Assembly (NCBI GenBank): GCA_019245115.1
Contig: JAFARZ010000364.1
Span: 1 to 62,663, forward strand
DNA: 62,663 nt
DNA from: Streptosporangiaceae bacterium
GTDB lineage: Bacteria; Actinomycetota; Actinomycetes; Streptosporangiales; Streptosporangiaceae
Direction of reading: 5' to 3'
Below are positions 57,948-62,663 of this stretch, piece by piece (the first letter of the stretch is position 1; the number at the start of each line of letters is the position of its first letter). The translations under genes and the position numbers were made by a program. The notes beneath the pieces were generated by a model. That model was given only the letters and a program-made list of their open reading frames with translations. It searched no databases and was not told where the DNA came from.

Positions 57948-58937
57948 ATGAACCACCGCACAATGCACACCTCCCTGCGTCGCCTGGGCATAGGACTTGG
58001 CGCACTCACCGCGACGGCCACGCTCGCGCTGGCGGGTCTGGCCGGTTCGGCCAACGCGAGCCCCCAGCACCACAGCGGCTACCACTTCCGCACTATGAAC
58101 GACAAGGCGGACGTAACGTTCAACCAGCTGCTCGGCATCAACAATCACGGCGTGATCGCGGGTTACTTCGGATCCGGCGCTCAGGGGCACCCGAACAAGG
58201 GCTACCAGCTGTGGACGCCGAGCAGCTACCGGAACGAGAACTACCCTCACTCGGTGCAGACGCAGGTCACCGGGCTGAATGACAACGGCGTGACGGTCGG
58301 ATTCTGGTCCACGATGAACACCGCAAGCATGTCCAACAACAACTTCGGTTTCTACGCGGCGGGCGGCCGGTTCCACAACGTGAACTTCCCGACTGGCGAC
58401 AACGCCAGCCCGCAGGTCGACCAGCTGCTCGGCGTCAACGACCACGAGGTGGCGGTCGGCTTCTACACCAACGGCCAGGGCAGCAACCGTGGCTACGAAT
58501 ACAACATCCGCACGCACAGGTTCACCCGGATCCTGGTCCCGGGCGCGCCGGCCGGGGTCGCGGGCCCGAGCCTGACCGCGACGGCGATCAACAACGACGG
58601 TGACGTGGCCGGCTTCTACAACAAGACCTCTGCCCAGGTCGACGGGTTCCTGCTGCGCGACGGGCAGTTCATCACGCTGGCCGTGCCCGGCGCGACGATG
58701 ACCCAGGCGTTCGGCGCGAACGACAAGGGCGAAGTCGTCGGCGCGTACACCACCGGCTCGGGCAGCAACGCCCAGACCCACGGCTTCGTGTGGCGGTCCG
58801 GCCACGGCTTCACCACTGTGGACGACCCGCACGGGATCGGCGCCACCACCATCAACGGCGTCAACGACTCCGGCGCACTGGTCGGCTTCTACACCGACTC
58901 GGCCGGTAACACCGATGGCATGCTCGCGCTGCCGTAG
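57948..58937 (+). CDS. secreted protein with HAF-type repeats
   Basis: The 329-residue product has a signal peptide (LGIGLGALTATATLALAGLA, cleavage after NAS near 36-38). The mature part contains about six repeats of the form G-I/V-N-D/N-x-G-x-V-x-G-F-Y, for example LLGINNHGVIAGYF, LLGVNDHEVAVGFY and AINNDGDVAGFY. Such HAF repeats probably fold into a beta-propeller outside the cell. It is followed by a strong terminator. Confidence 0.8.
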   Translation: MNHRTMHTSLRRLGIGLGALTATATLALAGLAGSANASPQHHSGYHFRTMNDKADVTFNQLLGINNHGVIAGYFGSGAQGHPNKGYQLWTPSSYRNENYPHSVQTQVTGLNDNGVTVGFWSTMNTASMSNNNFGFYAAGGRFHNVNFPTGDNASPQVDQLLGVNDHEVAVGFYTNGQGSNRGYEYNIRTHRFTRILVPGAPAGVAGPSLTATAINNDGDVAGFYNKTSAQVDGFLLRDGQFITLAVPGATMTQAFGANDKGEVVGAYTTGSGSNAQTHGFVWRSGHGFTTVDDPHGIGATTINGVNDSGALVGFYTDSAGNTDGMLALP

Positions 58938-58955
58938 AGCTTGTCGTCACGCATA

Positions 58956-58984
58956 GAACCCGGGGCCTACGGGGCCCCGGGTTC
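58956..58984 (+). terminator. 12-bp hairpin after the HAF-repeat gene
   Basis: GAACCCGGGGCC at 58956-58967 pairs perfectly with 58973-58984 around five bases. Confidence 0.8.
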
Positions 58985-59031
58985 GCCCATGTCCGGGCAC
59001 CAGCGGTAGGACGCGTTCCTATCATTGGGTT

Positions 59032-59484
59032 GTGACGCACGATGAGTTCGAGCTGGGCACCGACGGGCCCAAGGTGATCCTCGTCGGAGTTGACGATACG
59101 GTCACGTCGCTGCGCGCCGGGGCATACGCCGCGGGCCTGGCTCGGCGGCAGGGGGCGCGGCTGGTCTGCGTCTACGTTGAGCAACTGTCCGCCATGTACG
59201 GCGCGGCCGGTGCGAGCGTGATCGCGGCACAGGAAGAAGCCCTCCGGGACGAAGCCGAGGACCTGCGCAAGCGGATCGAGGAAGGGGTGGGACAACTGAA
59301 CGTGCCCGTGACCTTCATCGCCGCGCACGGCGATCCGTACTCCGAGATCAAGCGGGTCGCCGACGAGGTCCGTGCCGACGCCGTGGTGGTCGGGGCCTCG
59401 ACCAAGGCCGGGCACCGGCTGGTCGGGTCGCTGGCCGTCCGGCTGGTCCGGGCCGGCCGCTGGCCGGTAACCGTCGTCCCGTGA
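59032..59484 (+). CDS. universal stress protein (UspA family)
   Basis: The 150-residue product shows the Usp pattern: KVILVGVDDTVTSLRAGAYAA at the start, VRADAVVVGAST near 117-128 and a C-terminal SLAVRLVRAGRWPVTVVP strand. The ATP-binding G-x2-G-x9-G-S/T loop is altered (GASTKAGHRLVGS), so nucleotide binding is not certain. It overlaps the SDR gene by GTGA. Confidence 0.87.
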   Translation: MTHDEFELGTDGPKVILVGVDDTVTSLRAGAYAAGLARRQGARLVCVYVEQLSAMYGAAGASVIAAQEEALRDEAEDLRKRIEEGVGQLNVPVTFIAAHGDPYSEIKRVADEVRADAVVVGASTKAGHRLVGSLAVRLVRAGRWPVTVVP

Positions 59485-60242
59485 GCGGGCGTCCCATGAG
59501 CGGCGTCGCGGTCGTCACCGGGGCCGGGTCAGGGCTCGGGAAGTGCATCGCACGGGCGCTGATGGCCGCGGACTGGCGGGTCGCGCTCGCGGGCAGGCGC
59601 CAGGAACCGATGATCGGAACGGTCCGGCGATGGGGCCAGGACGGGGCGGCCATCGTCGTGCCGACGGATGTCACGTCCGAGGCGGACGTAGCCACCCTGT
59701 TCAACGTGGTACGGCGCGAGTGGGGACGGGTCGACCTGCTGGTCAACAACGCGGGGATCTCCGGTCCGTCCGGCGACGTGGCCGAGATCTCGCTGGCGGA
59801 CTGGCAGCGGGTGGTGGACACCAACCTGACCGGCGCGTTCCTCTGCGCGCAGCACGCCGTGCGGATGATGAAGCAGCAGACGCCGCGTGGCGGGCGGATC
59901 ATCAACAACGGCTCGATCTCGGCGCACACTCCCCGCCCGGGCAGCGCCGCCTACACCGCCACCAAACACGCGATCACCGGCCTGACCAAGTCCATCTCAC
60001 TGGACGGGCGCGCCCACGACATCGCCTGCGGGCAGATCGACATCGGCAACGCCGCCACCGAGCTGACCGAGCGGTTCAGCCAGGGCGTGCCGCAGGCCAA
60101 CGGATCCACCGCCGCCGAGCCCACCTTCGACCCGCAGCATGTCGCCGACGCGGTACTCTACATGGCTTCGCTGCCCTTGGACGCAAACGTCCAGTTTCTC
60201 ACCATTACCGCCACCAAAATGCCCTACATCGGCCGCGGCTGA
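59481..60242 (+). CDS. short-chain dehydrogenase/reductase
   Basis: The 253-residue product has the SDR signature: VVTGAGSGLGKCIARAL for the dinucleotide, NNAG at about 91-94, a catalytic Ser in NNGSISAHTP and YTATK. An Arg in place of an acidic residue after strand two suggests NADP preference. It is co-translated with the UspA gene. Substrate unknown. Confidence 0.88.
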   Translation: MSGRPMSGVAVVTGAGSGLGKCIARALMAADWRVALAGRRQEPMIGTVRRWGQDGAAIVVPTDVTSEADVATLFNVVRREWGRVDLLVNNAGISGPSGDVAEISLADWQRVVDTNLTGAFLCAQHAVRMMKQQTPRGGRIINNGSISAHTPRPGSAAYTATKHAITGLTKSISLDGRAHDIACGQIDIGNAATELTERFSQGVPQANGSTAAEPTFDPQHVADAVLYMASLPLDANVQFLTITATKMPYIGRG

Positions 60243-60773
60243 CCCGCGATTTCGGCTTTGTGCTGAAATAAGGGTGCATTTTACGACATGTCGCCCGTAC
60301 CGTCTCCGCCATAACGCGCTGGCCACCCCCGTGACCTTGCGCGTATCACCGCATACTGGACACATGACCTGCCACTTTGCGGAAAATAAGAGCCCTCCGG
60401 AAGAAAAGGCGCCGGAAACCGGCGCCCTTTCCTCCACAAGGCCCTTTTCCTCCACGTCATCCACCGCAGCACCGTGAACAATTCGCTTATGTCGGACATG
60501 TCGCGGGGTGCGGACGGGCGCAAGCCGCAACGCATGGGAAAGGGGACACGCGGCAGAAGAGGACGGCGGCAGAAACAGAAGGAGCGGCACCGAGGGGGCC
60601 GGAGCCATGCGCAACGCTTCTTGTCGCTGCCGAGGACAGATCCGGCGCAAACGGACAGCGGCGCGGAAGCCGGGCAGACCACGCGCGGCGCTTCTTGTCG
60701 CTGCCAAAGACGGTTGCGGCGCAGAGCGGACGCCGCTCACTTTCAGAAGCCGAGGGAAACAAGCGCTTCGGGG
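60243..60773. other. intergenic region with hairpin and direct repeats
   Basis: No convincing gene. GGCGCCGG at 60408-60415 pairs with CCGGCGCC at 60419-60426, likely the terminator of the SDR transcript. Two copies of a sequence of about 50 bases occur at 60610-60661 and 60684-60735, sharing 17 identical bases (CGCTTCTTGTCGCTGCC) at 60615-60631 and 60689-60705. The region resembles 27200-27330 in part. Confidence 0.65.
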
Positions 60774-61649
60774 TTACGGGTGGGGGTCGGGGGCCTGGGC
60801 GTATAGGCGGGCCACGGTTTCCTCGTCGGAGGTTTCGCAGCCGAGGCGGCTGCCGGTGAACGAGCCGTGGTCGTCGCTGCCCGCCGTCGCGATCAGGGCG
60901 AGGTCACGGACCAGGTGAAGCAGGGCTCGCCGTTCGTGCGAAGGGTGGTCGGGATGGAAGACCTCCACGCCAGCCAGGCCCACGGCGGCCAGCCCGGCAA
61001 TCTCCTCATCTGACAGGTCCCATTCGGATCCGGCGCGCGGGTGGGCGAGCACGCTCACGCCGCCGGCCTCTTTGACCAGGCGGATCGCGCGAGCCGGATC
61101 GAGGGCGTACTTCTCCACGTATGCGCGGCCGTGATCACCGATCCAGTCGGCGGTGAACGCGTCCTCGGGCCGGGCGACCACGCCGGCCTCAGCCATGGCC
61201 CGGGCGATGTGCGGGCGGCCTACCACCGAGGCGCCGGCGATCCTGGCCACGTGATCCCAGGTGACTTCGGCGCCCAGGCCGGCGAGCCTGGCCACCATGG
61301 CCTTGGCGCGGATGACCCGGTCATCGCGGATCCGCCCGGTTTCCGCCGCGAGTCCGGTGCTGGCCAGGGGGGTCGACCCCCCCAGACCCCCCCGCGAGGG
61401 TACGGCCGGGTCGAACAGGTAGGCCAGCAGGTGGACGCTGCGACCGTGCAGGTGGCAGGACAGTTCCATGCCGGGGATAAGGGTCAGGCCTTCGGGGAGC
61501 GCATCGCGGGCTTCGGCGTGGCCAGCGGTGGTGTCATGGTCGGTGAGCGCGACGGCGTCCAGACCGGCCGCGGCGGCGTTGCGCATAACCTGCGCGGGCG
61601 GATCCGTGCCGTCGGAAGCGTTGCTGTGTACGTGTAGGTCGGCGCGCAC
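60774..61649 (-). CDS. PHP-domain phosphoesterase with in-frame repeat insertion
   Basis: The 291-residue product is a PHP metallo-phosphoesterase of the YciV/RNase AM type: MRADLHVHSNASDGTDPP, ALTDHDTTAGHAEA, PGMELSCHLHGRSVHLLAY, ARPHIARAM in the form VGRPHIARAM, and TAGSDDHG near the end. These enzymes degrade 3',5'-bisphosphonucleotides or RNA ends. Residues about 83-100 (VPSRGGLGGSTPLASTG) come from a G-rich repeat element and are absent from typical homologues. The next gene, encoding a DUF6758-like protein, lies four bases upstream. Confidence 0.88.
   Translation of the reverse strand: MRADLHVHSNASDGTDPPAQVMRNAAAAGLDAVALTDHDTTAGHAEARDALPEGLTLIPGMELSCHLHGRSVHLLAYLFDPAVPSRGGLGGSTPLASTGLAAETGRIRDDRVIRAKAMVARLAGLGAEVTWDHVARIAGASVVGRPHIARAMAEAGVVARPEDAFTADWIGDHGRAYVEKYALDPARAIRLVKEAGGVSVLAHPRAGSEWDLSDEEIAGLAAVGLAGVEVFHPDHPSHERRALLHLVRDLALIATAGSDDHGSFTGSRLGCETSDEETVARLYAQAPDPHP
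61367..61395. repeat. G-rich hairpin element inside the PHP gene
   Basis: GGGGGGTCGACCCCCC at 61367-61382 is a perfect palindrome and is followed by another C-tract to 61393. On the minus strand it gives the same G-tract, TC, G-tract, C-tract order as 57305-57337. It keeps the reading frame. Confidence 0.65.
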
Positions 61650-61653
61650 CTAC

Positions 61654-62286
61654 CTAGCTTGCCAGGCGGGGCGAGAGAGCGCCGAACGGAAGGTCGAGAT
61701 CCTGCCACGGATCACGCAGGTCGCGCAATTCCATCGTGTCGATGAGCAGGCAGCCGGCGGTGTCCGGCCAGAGCAGCAGCCATAGCCAGCAGCCCTTCGC
61801 CTCGCCGGCGAACACCGCGCGGTCCGGCGCGTCCACGAGCCACAGCGGCACATCGTGATTGCTGAAGCTGACCTCCGCACACGGCGGCACGGACGCGAAC
61901 CCGGCCCCGGGATCCACGCCGTCCAGGCCGGCCAGCCCCGCGCCGAGCCCGGTACCGGGCTCCTCGGCGACAATCAGCAGGTCACTCGGGCCACCCACCG
62001 GGTTCGGGCCGGCCAGCGCCACCACGCTGGCGCGAAGGCCGGTGCGCTCGTCGCCCGCACCGGCGAAACCGGCTACCAGCCAGCTGGCCGGCAAGGGCCA
62101 GGGCAGCCACACCGGGACGCGCACCGTGCGGAGGAGGCCGTCACGACCTTCGTCCGACGGGGAGTACGGGGGCAGCAGCGGATGGACTTCACCATGCAGG
62201 TCGCAGCGCCACGCGCTGGACCAGGCGGTTGGCTCTTGAACCGGCCTGCCGCAGCGGGGGCACCGTCGGCCGTTCTCCAGACCCAC
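61654..62286 (-). CDS. DUF6758-like protein with N-terminal zinc ribbon
   Basis: The 210-residue product begins with CPRCGRPVQEP and a nearby WRCDLHGEV, which looks like a zinc ribbon (C-x2-C and C plus His). A conserved-looking domain follows with VPVWLPWPLPASWLVAGFAG and a C-terminal TMELRDLRDPWQDLDLPFG. Such proteins are usually adjacent to PHP phosphoesterases in actinobacteria, as seen here. Function unknown. GTG start at 62286 without a strong ribosome binding site. Confidence 0.72.
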   Translation of the reverse strand: MGLENGRRCPRCGRPVQEPTAWSSAWRCDLHGEVHPLLPPYSPSDEGRDGLLRTVRVPVWLPWPLPASWLVAGFAGAGDERTGLRASVVALAGPNPVGGPSDLLIVAEEPGTGLGAGLAGLDGVDPGAGFASVPPCAEVSFSNHDVPLWLVDAPDRAVFAGEAKGCWLWLLLWPDTAGCLLIDTMELRDLRDPWQDLDLPFGALSPRLAS

Positions 62287-62324
62287 GCTGGCATCTTTAC
62301 CCGTCCGTTATCGGAGAAAAACAT

Positions 62325-62360
62325 GCCGTGGCGCCGGTCCCCTTGGACCGGCGCCACGGC
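62325..62360 (-). terminator. 16-bp perfect terminator hairpin
   Basis: GCCGTGGCGCCGGTCC at 62325-62340 pairs exactly with 62345-62360 around four bases. Read on the minus strand it is followed by TTTTT, and it ends the transcript of the gene to its right. Confidence 0.9.
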
Positions 62361-62376
62361 GGCGACGTTTATACGC

Positions 62377-62663
62377 TTACGGGAGAACCCCGAAGTTCGC
62401 GCTGAACATCTGGTTGTCGTGCGTGGTTCCGTTGGAGAACTTCAGCAGCGTCCAGGTCTGCAGGATCGGCCGCGGGTTGTCGGTCGGGTAACCGCTGGCC
62501 GGGTAGTCGAGGACGTAGGGGTGCGAGAAGCTGGTGTCCGAGCCGTTGATCAGCGGGACGTAGAAGCCCTTGATCGCGGAGAACGAGTCCACCACCCAGA
62601 CGGTCTTCGAGCTGACACCGCAGGGCTGGAGAGTGACCTTGGTGCCGTTGGTGGCAGTGGAGC
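62377..62663 (-). CDS. C-terminus of a secreted-type protein, cut by the window edge
   Basis: The frame is open to the window end and gives 94 residues, ending FSANFGVLP. It contains TKVTLQPCGVSSKTVWVVD and many Asn, Thr, Ser and aromatic residues, as in extracellular proteins of actinomycetes. The start, and any signal peptide, lie outside. No family recognised. A strong terminator follows. Confidence 0.65.
   Translation of the reverse strand, partial: STATNGTKVTLQPCGVSSKTVWVVDSFSAIKGFYVPLINGSDTSFSHPYVLDYPASGYPTDNPRPILQTWTLLKFSNGTTHDNQMFSANFGVLP

Overview
The window is high-GC DNA of an actinomycete. Supporting markers are a mycothiol-dependent formaldehyde dehydrogenase (mscR), an AfsR/SARP-type regulator, a Scr1-like XRE regulator with a DUF397 partner, frequent GTG starts and many ATGA/GTGA gene overlaps. 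The family cannot be fixed from sequence reading alone; a Streptosporangiales-like or Frankia-like soil actinomycete would fit. No rRNA, tRNA or CRISPR array was seen.

Layout. (1) 1-3384: end of a probable oxalate-use operon, with the thiamine-diphosphate/iron-sulfur beta subunit of a 2-oxoacid (probably oxalate) oxidoreductase, two small unknown proteins and an OFA-family oxalate/formate-type transporter, closed by an 18-bp hairpin. (2) About 3372-23196: a roughly 20-kb integrated element bounded by a 13-bp direct repeat (CCACGATCATGGA). It has a tyrosine integrase just inside the right end, a DUF2637 (SpdB-like) membrane protein, a winged-helix replication-type protein, a serine resolvase with a repeat-rich upstream region, a GntR repressor beside a striking operator-like array, a Nudix protein reminiscent of pSAM2 Pif, the XRE/DUF397 pair, many small unknown proteins, a low-GC trio led by a serine-dehydrogenase-type protease, an LRAT-like protein, and a FliA/WhiG-type sigma factor fused to a C-terminal zinc ribbon. 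No FtsK/TraB translocase and no phage structural module was found.

(3) 23200-28600: a GntR/FadR regulator, YdeI-like protein, lipoprotein, broken ABC-2 permease, LURP-one-like protein, a purine-rich minisatellite and a uronate-dehydrogenase-like SDR. (4) 28687-36482: a four-gene MacB/FtsX-type exporter (two very large permeases, two ATPases, one with an AbrB-like tail). (5) 36502-45184, all minus: an overlapping mscR / sulfotransferase-like / class IV aminotransferase set, then PhzF-like, HpnB-like glycosyltransferase, a GT-C-like membrane protein and a flotillin/NfeD-like pair.

(6) 45405-57194: a secreted protein, a canonical AfsR-type regulator, a DHA2 drug exporter, then an apparent operon with an aryl-acid AMP ligase, two amidohydrolase-2 paralogues and a MmcQ/YjbR protein, followed by a regulator whose ATPase, repeat and DNA-binding parts are in the reverse of the AfsR order. 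(7) 57421-62663: a SnoaL-like protein, a secreted HAF-repeat protein, UspA, SDR, PHP phosphoesterase, a DUF6758-like protein and the C-terminus of a secreted protein cut by the window edge. Several intergenic repeat families (GC-rich hairpins, palindromes and a G-rich element that has entered the PHP gene in frame) are scattered through the chromosome part.
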